Source: Mycobacterium simiae (GTDB taxonomy: Bacteria > Actinomycetota > Actinomycetes > Mycobacteriales > Mycobacteriaceae). From it: a stretch of 39,267 bases of DNA. Below the pieces are notes generated by a model. The model ran no database searches. It was not told the DNA's origin and was given only the letters and a program-made list of their open reading frames with translations. The stretch spans positions 1 to 39,267 of the forward strand of contig NZ_VTZN01000033.1 in the NCBI RefSeq assembly GCF_008370645.1, written 5' to 3'. Position numbers and translations under genes: made by a program. Every line of letters starts with the position of its first letter. Position 1 is the stretch's first letter. Of this stretch, positions 16,291-25,472 are shown in pieces.

Positions 16291-16481
16291 TTTTTGCCTT
16301 CTGGCTTTCGATCATGGCCGGCGGCCCGCTGCGCGCAAGGCCACGGCCTCCGCTTCGCTACGGGCCCGAGGGCTCGCACAATGCCCGCCCGCTCGCGCGC
16401 TCGCGGTGAGCACTGTGCGCCCGGACCTTGCACTGCGCTGGGCCTGTGCCGGCCAAATCTTCAACTGCCAGAAGGCAAAAA
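16291..16481. repeat. 15-bp perfect inverted repeats flanking a GC-rich segment
   Basis: TTTTTGCCTTCTGGC at 16291-16305 is exactly mirrored by GCCAGAAGGCAAAAA at 16467-16481, with about 160 GC-rich bases between. The pair lies directly before the parB-like gene. It could be a protein-binding or recombination site or the ends of a miniature element. The middle encodes nothing I recognise. Confidence 0.7.
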
Positions 16482-16528
16482 GAGCAGGCGGCCCGCCAGG
16501 GACGCTGCATAGGAAGAAAGGTACCGAC

Positions 16529-18169
16529 ATGACCGACACCCTCGCCCCCGACACCGGGCACACACCCGGCGAGCACCCCGGCACCATCGAACACGTGGAC
16601 CCCCATGCGCTGATCCTGGACGCCAACGTCCGCGACGAGGCGGCCCTCGACGCGCGGTTCGTGGCCAGCATCGGTGAGCACGGCGTGCTGATCCCCATCG
16701 CCGCCGTTCGCGGCGAGGACGGACGGCTGCGGGTGCGCGCCGGGCAGCGCCGCACGCTGGCCGCCCGCGAGGCCGGATTACCCACCGTGCCGGTCTATGT
16801 GCGCACCGCCGCGGAGGCCGACGAGACCGCGCAACTGGTGGCGCGGGTCACCGAGCAGATCGTGGAGAACGACCAGCGCCGGCAGCTCACCGACGCCCAG
16901 CGGGCACGCGGTATCCAGCAGATGATCGACGCCGGAGTCTCGATCCCCCGGGTCGCCAAGAAGTTGTCGGTGCCCAAGGACACCGTGAAGGCCGCCGCGG
17001 TGGTGGCGAAGTCCGACGCGGCGATGCGGGGCCTGGCCGAGGGGCAGTTCAGCCTCGATGAGGCGGCCGCGATCACCGAATTCGAGGACATGCCAGGCGC
17101 TCTGAGCCGTCTCACCCAGGCCGCGGGCACCGCGCGTTTCGAACACACCGTCGCCCAGCTGCGTGAGGAGAAGGCCAGCGCCGAGGCCGAAGCCCAAGCG
17201 GCCCAAGGCTTTGTCGAGCGCGGCTTCACCTGGCTGTCCGACCGCCCGCAGGAGTGGGACCCCGACTGCATCCCGCTGTACCGGCTGCACACCGCCGACG
17301 GCGCGCCAGCCGACGAGCGGGCCGTGACCGATCCCGCGCACTGGGCCGTGCAGTTCTACGAGGCCGACGCTGTCGTGGATGTGCAGACCGGCGCCGTCGT
17401 GGATGAGGACGACGTGGACTGGGACACCCGCGACGACCCCGGCGCCACACCGGCGGACGGGTTGCGCCACGCCGCGACCGTCACCGAAGCCACCGTGTTC
17501 GTGCCGCACTACTTCTGCCTGGACTACCGCGCCGCCGGGCTGACCCCCGACCCGTGGTTTGCCCGCAACGCCGGAATGGTCGACACCGAGGCCGGCGACC
17601 GGGGCGAGCCCGACGCCGGCGCGCGGGCGGCCGCGCGGGTCAGGGCCGAGGCCGAGCGCGCCGAGGCCGACAAGCGGGAGCGGCGAAAGGTGCTGGCGCT
17701 CAACAAGCTCGGGGCGGCCGCGCTGTGCGTGCGCCGGGAGTTCGTGAGCAGGCTGCTGGCCCGCCGGACACCACCCAAGGGTGCGGCCATCTTCGTCGCC
17801 GACGCCCTGGCCCGGGACAGCTACCTGCTGACCGGGCACAACAACGCCGAGACCATCGTGGCGCTGCTCGGCCTGGACGGTCCGGGATCGGTGGCCAAGG
17901 TCGCTTCTACCCTGCCGGCAAGTGGCGATGCCCGCGCCCAGGTCCTCACCCTGGCGCTGGTCCTGGGAGCGCTGGAGGCCCGCACCCCCAAGGAGGCCTG
18001 GCGCAACGCGGCGACCGGCCATTGGTCACAGCACGTCACCTGTGCCGACTACCTGCGCTGGCTGGCCGCCAACGGCTACACGCTGGCGCCGGTGGAGGAA
18101 ATCATCACCGGCGCCCAGACCGCCGACGAGGTCTACGAGCAGTACCTGACCGAGGCAGCCGGGAAGTAA
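16529..18169 (+). CDS. ParB/RepB-type nuclease-fold DNA-binding protein, plasmid-like
   Basis: A 546-residue protein. Residues 20-115 are the ParB N-terminal domain: SIGEHGVLIPI (48-57), RAGQRRTLAA (70-79, the GxRR nucleotide motif) and EQIVENDQRRQLT. A helix-turn-helix region follows at about 125-165 (GVSIPRVAKKLSVPKDTVK). The remaining 350 residues are a long alpha-helical part with an Ala/Glu/Arg coiled segment near 370-400, unlike chromosomal ParB. ParB proteins bind centromere-like sites and, with ParA, segregate plasmids. No ParA is present, so a role in partition is not assured; it may be a regulator on an integrated plasmid remnant. AGGAAGAAAGG precedes the ATG at 16529, which overrides the longer frame. 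Confidence 0.88.
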   Translation: MTDTLAPDTGHTPGEHPGTIEHVDPHALILDANVRDEAALDARFVASIGEHGVLIPIAAVRGEDGRLRVRAGQRRTLAAREAGLPTVPVYVRTAAEADETAQLVARVTEQIVENDQRRQLTDAQRARGIQQMIDAGVSIPRVAKKLSVPKDTVKAAAVVAKSDAAMRGLAEGQFSLDEAAAITEFEDMPGALSRLTQAAGTARFEHTVAQLREEKASAEAEAQAAQGFVERGFTWLSDRPQEWDPDCIPLYRLHTADGAPADERAVTDPAHWAVQFYEADAVVDVQTGAVVDEDDVDWDTRDDPGATPADGLRHAATVTEATVFVPHYFCLDYRAAGLTPDPWFARNAGMVDTEAGDRGEPDAGARAAARVRAEAERAEADKRERRKVLALNKLGAAALCVRREFVSRLLARRTPPKGAAIFVADALARDSYLLTGHNNAETIVALLGLDGPGSVAKVASTLPASGDARAQVLTLALVLGALEARTPKEAWRNAATGHWSQHVTCADYLRWLAANGYTLAPVEEIITGAQTADEVYEQYLTEAAGK

Positions 18170-18176
18170 CGCCGGG

Positions 18177-18213
18177 GCCGGTGGGGTCGGGGCGCAGGTC
18201 TGGCCCCACCGGC
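18177..18213 (+). terminator. Strong hairpin after the parB-like gene
   Basis: GCCGGTGGGGTC (18177-18188) pairs with GGCCCCACCGGC (18202-18213), a 12-bp stem with one wobble and a 13-base loop, 7 bases after the stop. There is no T tract, as is common for mycobacterial terminators. Confidence 0.7.
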
Positions 18214-18348
18214 ACGCCCACCATCGAGCCCGCCGGGCCTTCGCCCCGCCGCGGGCCCGCCGGGGTTCGCGAATGTCCCGGGGGGCCGCTCACCGGCCAG
18301 GCCCGAGAGGGCCGGTCCTTCCGGTCAATCCGCGAAAGGCACCGAGAA

Positions 18349-18816
18349 ATGGGCGGCGACGGCCAATATGAACAATTGCTGAGAATGGGCAACGACGCTT
18401 ATGCAAATCGCAGGATACGACGAACGAACCCGCGATCCACCACATTCGCGGCAACCGCTATAACCGCCCACGTCGATGCCGTCGAGCGTTTACCAACCCG
18501 TCTTCATCGGGCGGGAATTGTCGTGAAATCGGGCGCGGGCAAGACACATTACCCGCCCCGTGTGACACCGGTGCGCGCACCTGTGGATAGGTTGCGACCG
18601 GTGGATGGGGCCACGCCCCACCCCGCGCAAACATGCAGCAAAGGCGGGCAGACAGGCGCAGCGCCATCCTGCGGCCGGCCCCGTGTAAAGGGCGCGGCGA
18701 ACGGCCCCATGAGGCGCCCCGAATTCCCCCGCAACAATGGCCAAAGTTTCTTCCCGTGGATGTGGCATAAGCCAAAACCCGCCAGTAATCTTTTTCTTAT
18801 ACCCACCGGTGAATAA
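18349..18816 (+). CDS. Possible small protein of unknown function
   Basis: A 155-codon frame opening at an ATG with GAAAGG about 8 bases upstream. The first 30 residues (MGGDGQYEQLLRMGNDAYAN) look like a real protein start, but the later part is Pro/Arg-rich with no domain I know, and bases 18540-18700 read equally well as non-coding DNA. It may be only a short gene whose end has decayed, or chance. It lies between the parB hairpin and the PGRS frame, in DNA with a DnaA-box-like TGTGGATAG (18582-18590) and an AT-rich tract (18725-18830). Confidence 0.25.
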   Translation: MGGDGQYEQLLRMGNDAYANRRIRRTNPRSTTFAATAITAHVDAVERLPTRLHRAGIVVKSGAGKTHYPPRVTPVRAPVDRLRPVDGATPHPAQTCSKGGQTGAAPSCGRPRVKGAANGPMRRPEFPRNNGQSFFPWMWHKPKPASNLFLIPTGE

Positions 18817-18839
18817 ACCCCAATTCGAGGAGGTCATGA

Positions 18840-19817
18840 ATGCTGCCCATCACCGTCCGCACTGCTCCAACACGCACATCGTGCACCGCGATATCTCGGG
18901 GGCTAGATAAAGCCGGAATCCGCCACACCGGAATTTCCCGTTCCCGCGGCCCGGTGCAGGGCCTCGATGCCGGCGGCGGTGTGCTCGAGCAGCTGGCCGC
19001 GGGTGTCGACGATCCGGTCGAGGGGGTCGACGGGGTCGAGGGGGTCGACGGGGTCGAGGTCGACGACGCCACCGGTATCGGCACCGGTGGCGCGGGCGGG
19101 GCCGGCGGCAACGCCGGGCTCATCGGCCACGGCGCCAGCGCCGGGGCCGGAGGCAAAGGCGGCACCGGTACCGGGGACGGCGGGACCACCGCGGTCGGCT
19201 ACGGCGGGGCCGGCGGGGCCGGCGGAATCGGCGGGGCCGCCGGGTGGCTGTACGGTACCGGCGCGATCGGCGGGACCGGCGGCGCCGGTGGCACCGGCGC
19301 CGCTGTAGGCGGCATGGCCAACGGCAGCCAGGGCGGCACCGGGGGCAACGGCGGCGCCGGAGGCGGCGCCCACCTGTTCGGCAATGGTGGCGCGGGAGGA
19401 CAAGGCGGCGGTGGCGGTAACGGCGGCTTTGGCGCCGGCGGTGTCGGCGGGGCAGGCGGCAACGCGGGCCTGATCGGAAACGGCGGCGTCGGCGGGCTGG
19501 GCGGCGCTGGCCGCCAATTCGGCCCAATCGGCGGGCTCGGAGGCAACGGCGGAGTCGGCGGTAACGGTGGCTGGTGGTACGGCGCCGGCGGCGCCGGCGG
19601 AGCAGGCGGGGCGGGCAGCGACGGCTTCGATGTCGGGGGGCCTGGCGGGACCGGCGGCAACGGTGGCAACAGCCGACTGATCGGCGACGGCGGGCCTGGC
19701 GGGCACGGCGGCGCCGGCGGGAACGGTGGCCTGCTCTCCGGCGCCGCCGGGGCCGGCGGCGCCGGCGGCAGGGGAGGGCAGCTGTTCGGCACGCCCGGCG
19801 CCAACGGGGCGCCGTAG
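18840..19817 (+). CDS. PGRS-repeat protein lacking a PE domain
   Basis: A 325-residue frame. Residues about 82-325 are a typical PGRS domain: dozens of GGAGG / GGxGG units with NAGLIGNGG and LFGNGG insertions and the usual end ([13 protein letters not shown]). The first 80 residues do not form a PE domain. They read as low-complexity or frameshifted text, with VEGVDG repeats encoded by an exact 18-bp tandem duplication at 19020-19055. CGAGGAGG stands before two overlapping starts (ATG 18836 and ATG 18840); only 18840 is in the PGRS frame, while 18836 gives a 24-residue peptide. Without PE the usual export signal is missing. It may be a 5'-truncated PE_PGRS gene fused to new upstream DNA. Confidence 0.6.
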   Translation: MLPITVRTAPTRTSCTAISRGLDKAGIRHTGISRSRGPVQGLDAGGGVLEQLAAGVDDPVEGVDGVEGVDGVEVDDATGIGTGGAGGAGGNAGLIGHGASAGAGGKGGTGTGDGGTTAVGYGGAGGAGGIGGAAGWLYGTGAIGGTGGAGGTGAAVGGMANGSQGGTGGNGGAGGGAHLFGNGGAGGQGGGGGNGGFGAGGVGGAGGNAGLIGNGGVGGLGGAGRQFGPIGGLGGNGGVGGNGGWWYGAGGAGGAGGAGSDGFDVGGPGGTGGNGGNSRLIGDGGPGGHGGAGGNGGLLSGAAGAGGAGGRGGQLFGTPGANGAP

Positions 19818-19979
19818 CGGGCAGGTGCTGCGCAGTTGCCGCCGCGCGATGCAGCTAACGACGTGGTCACCTCTGCACTCGACTAATTCGTCGAAACACT
19901 CTATGCTGCAACTATTTTCGAGTTGTCTTCGACCAGTGCCGAGCCGAGCGAGGCCAACCTCCCCATCGCGCCGGCTCTC

Positions 19980-22823
19980 TCACGCGTCCTCGGCAAAAGC
20001 CCCCACGACGCCGTCCCCGTTGAGAGCCGACGCGTCCGGTGGTACCTCGAAGGCCGGCAGCGCGTCGCCGGCGGCGGCGGCGACGGCGGTGCGAGCCGCC
20101 TCCATTCGTTTCAGGGCAGCGTCGGTAAACACCGACAACCCGAGTTCATGGTTATAGCCGTGGATTTCTTTGACGTCGAGCTGCGCCAGGAAGTAGATGA
20201 TCTCCTTGGAAACCACCTGCCCAGGTACCAGCACCGGGAAACCAGGCGGGTAGGGCACCACGAACGTCGTCGACACCAGGGCTCTGCCCTCGGCCAGCCG
20301 CCGCCCGGCCATCCCGATCTGCACATATTCCCGCTCGGACTCTTCGTAGCCGGCGTAGAAGGCAGCCCGCGTATCGCCGTACACGCTGTTGTCAGCAGGG
20401 CGGAACGCAATATCGAACTCACTAAAGTCGGGTAGGTGCGGCAGATCCTGGGTGATCTCCTCCACCCTGCGCTGGTGCAACGCCCAATCAGCAGCACTGG
20501 CCGCCTTCTGAGTCCGCTCAAAGTCGGTGGCGATCCGGCGCAGCACGTCGAGCAGGTAGTGCACGCTCGACCACGTCACACCGATGGTGAAGATCAGCAG
20601 CACGCTGTTGATCGACGTCTTGTTGATCTGGATGCCGAACCGCTCCATCAGGATCTTTTCGCGGAAATCGTATCCATTCAGTCCGGTCTTGCCGATGAAC
20701 AGGGTGACCCGCGTCGCGTCCAGCACGAATTGGTCGGAACGCCACGCCTCGTTCCACTCGGCCAGGGCACCCTGGCGGACCTGACGGTACGAGCTGACCG
20801 AGGAAGCCCGGTACTCCTCGGGCACTAGGTCGGATTCGTCAAGGATGCGGAACCACTTGCTGATCAGCCGGTCTTTGCGAACGCGGTGCCGAAACACCAG
20901 CGCCATGTCGTAGACCTGGCGGACGAGTTGAAATCCCTCGATGTCGACCTGCCGGCGCGCCAAGTCCAGTGAAGCCAGCAGTTGCTGGTTCGGCGATGTC
21001 GAGGTGTGGGTCAAGAACGCCTCACCGAACGCGTCGCGGGCCAGCGCGTTGAAGTCCTGGTCGCGGACGTGGATCATCGACGCCTGCCGCAATGCCGACA
21101 ACGACTTGTGGGTGGAGTGCGTCGCATACACCCGCACCCGCGCGCGAGCCGGGTCGGGCAGCAACCGGCGATCAACCCACTCCGACCGGTCGACGCCTTG
21201 CATCGATACCGACCACTGCCGGAATTGCTGCGCGTATTCTTCTGACACCAACTTGTTTTCGAGATGCTCAGCAGCCACCATCGCGGTCCGTTGCCGGGCC
21301 CACGGAACGGCGGTGGCAAACGCATACCACGCCTCGTCCCAGAGGAAGCAGATGTCCGGCTTGATCGCCAGCACCTCCTCCATCACCCGCCGCGGGTTAT
21401 AGACAACGCCATCGAAAGTGCAATTGGTCAGCAGCAGCATGCGGACCTTGTGCAGCTGCCCGGCGGCCTCCAGGTCCAGCAGTGCCTTCTTGATCGTGTG
21501 CAGCGACACCGCCCCGTAGATCGCGAACTGCGGCAGCGGATACGCATCCAGGTACAGCGGGTATGCACCGGCCAACACCAGGCCGTAGTGATGCGACTTG
21601 TGGCAGTTGCGGTCGATCAGCACGATGTCGCCGGGCCGGGTCAACGACTGGACGACGATCTTGTTGGCCGTCGAGGTTCCGTTGGTGACGAAGTAGGTGT
21701 GGTCGGCGTTCCAGGTGACCGCAGCCTTGTCCATCGCCTTCTTGATGTTGCCGTGCGGGTCCAACAGCGAGTCCAGGCCACCGGAAGTGGTCGAGGTCTC
21801 GGCCATGAAGATGTTGCGGCCGTAGAACTCGCCCATGTCGTGCAGCGACTTGGAGTTGAAGATGCTGGCGCCGCGTGCGACGGGCAGCGCATGGAACTGT
21901 CCGACGGGTGCGGCCGCATAGGCGCGCAAGGCGTCGAAAAACGGGGTGGCAAACCGGTTTCGCAGCCCGGCCAGCACCGTGCTGTGCAAGTCGGTGACAT
22001 CGTTGAGGCGGTAGAAGGTCCGATCGTAGACGTCGGGCTCGTCGTCGGATCCTGCCGCGATCGATTCGTCGGTGAGCAGGTAAAGGTCGATGTGTGGCCG
22101 CAGCTCTCTGATCCACTCGCCGCATTCGATCCAGTCGTGCGGACGATCGGGAATGACCACCCCGCCCTCCGCGTCGTTGGGCCCTAACAGCGCGTTCATC
22201 AGCGGTAACCGGTCACGCGAGCGCAGCGGCAGGTCGTGGCGGATGATGGCGGCCTGAATCTCGCCGTTGAGCGCAACCGCGGTGATGGCGTCCTCGACAC
22301 TGGGGGCGACCAGGATCTCGAACTGCACATCGTCGGCCGGGTTGCGCAACTCCCGCAGGCACTCGACCAGGCTCTCCGGCGCCGTCGGCGGCGCATCATC
22401 GGCGAGCAACACGGTATAGAACTGCTGCTGTTTGGCCTGGGCCACCAGCTCCTGGTCGGCCAGCGGCGCCGAAATGTCGAATAACGCTGTGCGGTCGCCA
22501 TATTCACTGAGCAGGCGCACCGCCAGCGACACCTCTTCGGTGAGCCGCACGGTGGACTTGCTCTCCAGGTGAGCGCGGAAGGCCGCCAAATTTTCCGCTC
22601 CCGGATACAGCCAGTACCGCTCGTAGGCGCCGATGCGGTCCATCAGCCGTTTGACCTTTGCCATGTCGTGGGTGGTGTCCAGCCCGGCAAGGTCCACTTC
22701 GGCCAGGTGACGGCAGGCATCGTCGAGCAGGTTCCAGGTGTCGATGCGTGCGTACGACGGGTTGGCGACCGCAGCCAGCGCAGAGACGCGAAGTCGTCGG
22801 GGCTGGGACCTGTCTCGATTCAT
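19980..22823 (-). CDS. adi: PLP-dependent Orn/Lys/Arg decarboxylase family protein (Rv2531c homologue)
   Basis: A 947-residue protein, the length I recall for M. tuberculosis Rv2531c. An N-terminal response-regulator-like wing covers about residues 1-290. The PLP-binding major domain follows: FVTNGTSTANKIV, DRNCHKSHHYGLVLAGAYP, WDEAWYAF, and the Schiff-base lysine in THSTHKSLSALRQASMIH (K573). A C-terminal domain holds VPYPPGFPVLVPGQVVS. Members decarboxylate basic amino acids to amines, giving polyamines or acid resistance; which substrate is used is not shown. The ATG at 22823 is chosen because homologues begin MNRD-like there. It opens the conserved block shared with M. tuberculosis, but here the neighbour upstream is a flavoprotein gene reading the other way. 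Confidence 0.95.
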   Translation of the reverse strand: MNRDRSQPRRLRVSALAAVANPSYARIDTWNLLDDACRHLAEVDLAGLDTTHDMAKVKRLMDRIGAYERYWLYPGAENLAAFRAHLESKSTVRLTEEVSLAVRLLSEYGDRTALFDISAPLADQELVAQAKQQQFYTVLLADDAPPTAPESLVECLRELRNPADDVQFEILVAPSVEDAITAVALNGEIQAAIIRHDLPLRSRDRLPLMNALLGPNDAEGGVVIPDRPHDWIECGEWIRELRPHIDLYLLTDESIAAGSDDEPDVYDRTFYRLNDVTDLHSTVLAGLRNRFATPFFDALRAYAAAPVGQFHALPVARGASIFNSKSLHDMGEFYGRNIFMAETSTTSGGLDSLLDPHGNIKKAMDKAAVTWNADHTYFVTNGTSTANKIVVQSLTRPGDIVLIDRNCHKSHHYGLVLAGAYPLYLDAYPLPQFAIYGAVSLHTIKKALLDLEAAGQLHKVRMLLLTNCTFDGVVYNPRRVMEEVLAIKPDICFLWDEAWYAFATAVPWARQRTAMVAAEHLENKLVSEEYAQQFRQWSVSMQGVDRSEWVDRRLLPDPARARVRVYATHSTHKSLSALRQASMIHVRDQDFNALARDAFGEAFLTHTSTSPNQQLLASLDLARRQVDIEGFQLVRQVYDMALVFRHRVRKDRLISKWFRILDESDLVPEEYRASSVSSYRQVRQGALAEWNEAWRSDQFVLDATRVTLFIGKTGLNGYDFREKILMERFGIQINKTSINSVLLIFTIGVTWSSVHYLLDVLRRIATDFERTQKAASAADWALHQRRVEEITQDLPHLPDFSEFDIAFRPADNSVYGDTRAAFYAGYEESEREYVQIGMAGRRLAEGRALVSTTFVVPYPPGFPVLVPGQVVSKEIIYFLAQLDVKEIHGYNHELGLSVFTDAALKRMEAARTAVAAAAGDALPAFEVPPDASALNGDGVVGAFAEDA

Positions 22824-23035
22824 GTCGTCACCTGTTCTTGTGGTGCGGTAGCGCCGTCGGTGCAATGTGACGGTGTCCGGCTGCGGCAGCGCATGCCGCG
22901 AGGTTACGCCGTCGATCCGACGAGCGGGAAGGTGTTGTCACGTGGTCCCGCGGACCGGGTCGGCGCCGACGACCAGCTCCGACGCGAGCGCCCAGGCGTC
23001 AAGATGGGCGCGACAAGGTGGTGTTCGAGGGGCCA

Positions 23036-24535
23036 ATGCCTACACATAGGATTTCGGCCATGGCGGCCGACCAACAGGAACAGACATACGACCAGACATT
23101 CGACGTAGTGGTGCTCGGAGCGGGTCCGGCGGGCCAGAATGTCGCAGACCGCGCCCGGGCAGCGGGCCTAGAAGTCGCGATGGTCGAACGCGAGCTCGTC
23201 GGGGGCGAGTCTTCGTACTGGGCCTGCGTGCCCAGCAAGGCGCTGCTGCGTCCGGTCCGCGCGGTCTCCGACGCCCAGCGAGTCGATGGCGCGCGCGAGG
23301 CGGTCAACAGCTCGGTAGATGCGGCCGGTGTCTTCGGCCGCCGTGACCGCTACGTGAACGACTGGGACGACACCGGCCAGGCCGACTGGGTGTCCGATAT
23401 CGGAGCGATGCTGGTGCGCGGACATGGACGGCTGGACGGTCCGCGACGAGTTGTCGTCACGACACCCAGCAGCAGGGAGGTGGTGCTGGCCGTCCGGCAA
23501 GCGGTTGTCATCTGCACCGGAAGCCGGTCCGCTATCCCAGACTTGCCCGGCCTTGCCGAAGCTCGACCGTGGACCAACCGCGAAGCCAACGACAGCAGCG
23601 ATGTCCCGAACCGGCTCGCCGTTGTGGGGGCCGGCGGCGTGGGTGTCGAAATGGCAACGGCCTGGCAAGGATTGGGCTCAAAGGTGACCTTGCTGGCCAG
23701 AGGCTCTGGCCTGTTGCCTCGGATGGAGCCCTTTGTGGGCGAGCTTGTCGGCCGCGGTCTAGCAGACGCGGGCGTGGATGTGCGTATGGGTGTGACAGTC
23801 CGCGAACTCAGCCGGGCTTACCCCTATTGCCCACTAGCGCTCGCTTTGACCGACGGAACCGAGCTTGAGGTCGACGAAATACTCTTTGCCACCGGCCGGA
23901 AACCCCTCACCGACCATATCGGTTTGGAAACCGTCGGATTGACCCCGGGCAGCTGGCTCGATGTCGATGACACCTGCCGGGTGCGGGCCGTCGACGATGG
24001 TTGGCTCTACGCGGCCGGCGACGTCAATCACCGTGCGCTGCTGACCCATCAGGGTAAGTACCAAGCACGCATTGCCGGTGCGGCCATCGGCGCCCGTGCC
24101 GCGGGCACGCCGTTGGATACCGCGCAGTGGGGCGCTCATGCGACCACCGCAGACCATCGCGCCGTGCCGCAGACCCTCTTCACCGACCCCGCAGTCGCCG
24201 CGGTGGGGCTCACGGAGGAGCAGGCGGTGCAGGCCGGGCACCGGATCAAGGCCATCGATGTCGAAATCGGCGACGTCGTCAGGGGAGCCCAGCTCTATGC
24301 CGACAGTTACACGGGCCGGGCGCGAATGGTGGTCGACGTCGATAGCAGCCACCTGCTCGGCGTGACCATGGTCGGCCCGGGCGTCACGGAGATGCTGCAC
24401 GCGGCCACCATCGCCGTCGCCGGCGAGGTGCCCATAGACCGGTTGTGGCACGCCGTGCCGTGCTTCCCGACCGTCAGCGAATTATGGCTAAGACTTCTTG
24501 AGGCCTACCGGGATTCGTTTTTCGTGGTCGTCTAG
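23036..24535 (+). CDS. FAD/NAD(P)-dependent oxidoreductase, lipoamide-dehydrogenase-like, lacking one redox cysteine
   Basis: A 499-residue class I pyridine nucleotide disulfide oxidoreductase by fold. The FAD motif is VVVLGAGPAGQNVADRA (residues 24-40), the NAD(P) motif is LAVVGAGGVGVEMA, the second FAD motif is WLYAAGDV, and a dimerisation domain ends with HAVPCFPTVSE, the His-Glu pair. At the redox site GGESSYWACVPSKAL, the first cysteine of CxxxxC is serine (S59); only C64 remains. It therefore cannot use the usual disulfide relay and may act as an NAD(P)H oxidase or diaphorase, or on a one-cysteine mechanism. GAGGGG before the ATG at 23036 supports that start; a second ATG at 23060 is possible. 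It is inserted between two genes adjacent in M. tuberculosis. Confidence 0.88.
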   Translation: MPTHRISAMAADQQEQTYDQTFDVVVLGAGPAGQNVADRARAAGLEVAMVERELVGGESSYWACVPSKALLRPVRAVSDAQRVDGAREAVNSSVDAAGVFGRRDRYVNDWDDTGQADWVSDIGAMLVRGHGRLDGPRRVVVTTPSSREVVLAVRQAVVICTGSRSAIPDLPGLAEARPWTNREANDSSDVPNRLAVVGAGGVGVEMATAWQGLGSKVTLLARGSGLLPRMEPFVGELVGRGLADAGVDVRMGVTVRELSRAYPYCPLALALTDGTELEVDEILFATGRKPLTDHIGLETVGLTPGSWLDVDDTCRVRAVDDGWLYAAGDVNHRALLTHQGKYQARIAGAAIGARAAGTPLDTAQWGAHATTADHRAVPQTLFTDPAVAAVGLTEEQAVQAGHRIKAIDVEIGDVVRGAQLYADSYTGRARMVVDVDSSHLLGVTMVGPGVTEMLHAATIAVAGEVPIDRLWHAVPCFPTVSELWLRLLEAYRDSFFVVV

Positions 24536-24560
24536 AATTAGGAAGCTTTGGTGTGCCTGG

Positions 24561-24968
24561 TCAGCCATCCAACTCGTCATCGCTGTTGACGATGCGCCGG
24601 TTACCCAGGGTGCTGTCCACCCAGCGCAGCATCGGTAGCTGGGGGAACTGCGGCATCTCCCAGCGGCGCGCCGGCAGGTCGGTGACATCGCTGAGCGATC
24701 TGACCACGGCTTGGGTTAGTCCCATGATGGCGGCCATCACCGGAAGCAGGGGCTGTAGCGGCTTGGCCGCAGAGCGGACCGTGCTGATGCGGCGGGCCAG
24801 GATCAGCCGCTCGATGCAGTGATACAACCAGGCACCCACGCCTAGCGCGTAGATTGACAACGCCGACGCTGCTACGGCCCACCCGTAGGCAGCGCAGATG
24901 ACGGCACCAAGCACCACCGCCGCGGCCATCCAGGCGGCGGTCACGACACGTAACTCAAGTCTGCTCAT
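24561..24968 (-). CDS. Conserved membrane protein (Rv2532c homologue)
   Basis: A 135-residue protein. Two transmembrane helices lie near the N-terminus ([20 protein letters not shown] and [20 protein letters not shown]), followed by a basic turn (RLILARRIS) and a soluble tail with a [20 protein letters not shown] segment. It corresponds in place and size to Rv2532c, whose function is unknown. The ATG at 24968 overlaps the end of nusB by 14 bases, with AAGGG upstream inside nusB, so it is translated from the pepQ-efp-nusB transcript. It ends 25 bases from the convergent flavoprotein gene. Confidence 0.85.
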   Translation of the reverse strand: MSRLELRVVTAAWMAAAVVLGAVICAAYGWAVAASALSIYALGVGAWLYHCIERLILARRISTVRSAAKPLQPLLPVMAAIMGLTQAVVRSLSDVTDLPARRWEMPQFPQLPMLRWVDSTLGNRRIVNSDDELDG

Positions 24969-25470
24969 GAACACAACCCTTGGTTCTCGTACGGCTGACC
25001 GCGTGAGCGGCCGCGCGGATCTGCGGGGTCACCAGCATGACCTGGCCCAGCACTCCGTTGACGAACCCCGGCGACTCGTCGGTGGACAACTCCTTGGCCA
25101 GCTCGACGGCCTCGTCGACAGCAACCGGTTCCGGGACGTCGTCGGCATGCAACAATTCCCACACCGCAACCCGCAGGATGGCGCGATCGACCGCGGGCAG
25201 CCGCTCCAGCGTCCACCCCTGCAGATGCGAGGTGATCAGGTCATCGACGTGGGCAGCGTGTTCACTGACCCCGCGCGCCACCGCGGCCGTGTAGGGATGT
25301 ACCGGTGCTATCTCCGGTTTGGCTTCGGCCAGTGCGGTACGGGACTCGACCACCTCGGCCGGGCTCATGCCGCGTGCTTCAGCTTCGAACAACAGGTCCA
25401 CGGCGCGCTTGCGGGCTTGGTGGCGTCCTTTGATAGCTCGCGCCGGCTTGCCCGGCTTTCCCTCAGGCAT
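24955..25470 (-). CDS. nusB: Transcription antitermination factor NusB
   Basis: A 171-residue NusB. The RNA-binding Arg-rich start [18 protein letters not shown] and the helical core [20 protein letters not shown], then [17 protein letters not shown] and [11 protein letters not shown], are those of the family. NusB with S10 (NusE) binds boxA RNA in ribosomal RNA leaders and prevents early termination. It follows efp by 2 bases and overlaps the Rv2532c homologue, keeping the arrangement pepQ-efp-nusB seen in M. tuberculosis. The C-terminal end carries about 10 extra residues ([11 protein letters not shown]) compared with my recollection of the M. tuberculosis protein. Confidence 0.97.
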   Translation of the reverse strand: MPEGKPGKPARAIKGRHQARKRAVDLLFEAEARGMSPAEVVESRTALAEAKPEIAPVHPYTAAVARGVSEHAAHVDDLITSHLQGWTLERLPAVDRAILRVAVWELLHADDVPEPVAVDEAVELAKELSTDESPGFVNGVLGQVMLVTPQIRAAAHAVSRTRTKGCVHEQT

Positions 25471-25472
25471 GC

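Noticed and set aside
16778..18022. Minus-strand 414-codon frame opposite the parB-like gene
   Set aside because: Gly/Arg/His-rich shadow with no recognisable domain; the plus strand has the ParB motifs and a ribosome binding site.
19080..19800. Regular short repeats that might suggest a CRISPR array
   Set aside because: They are in-frame Gly-Gly-Ala codon repeats of a PGRS domain, without constant repeats and unique spacers.
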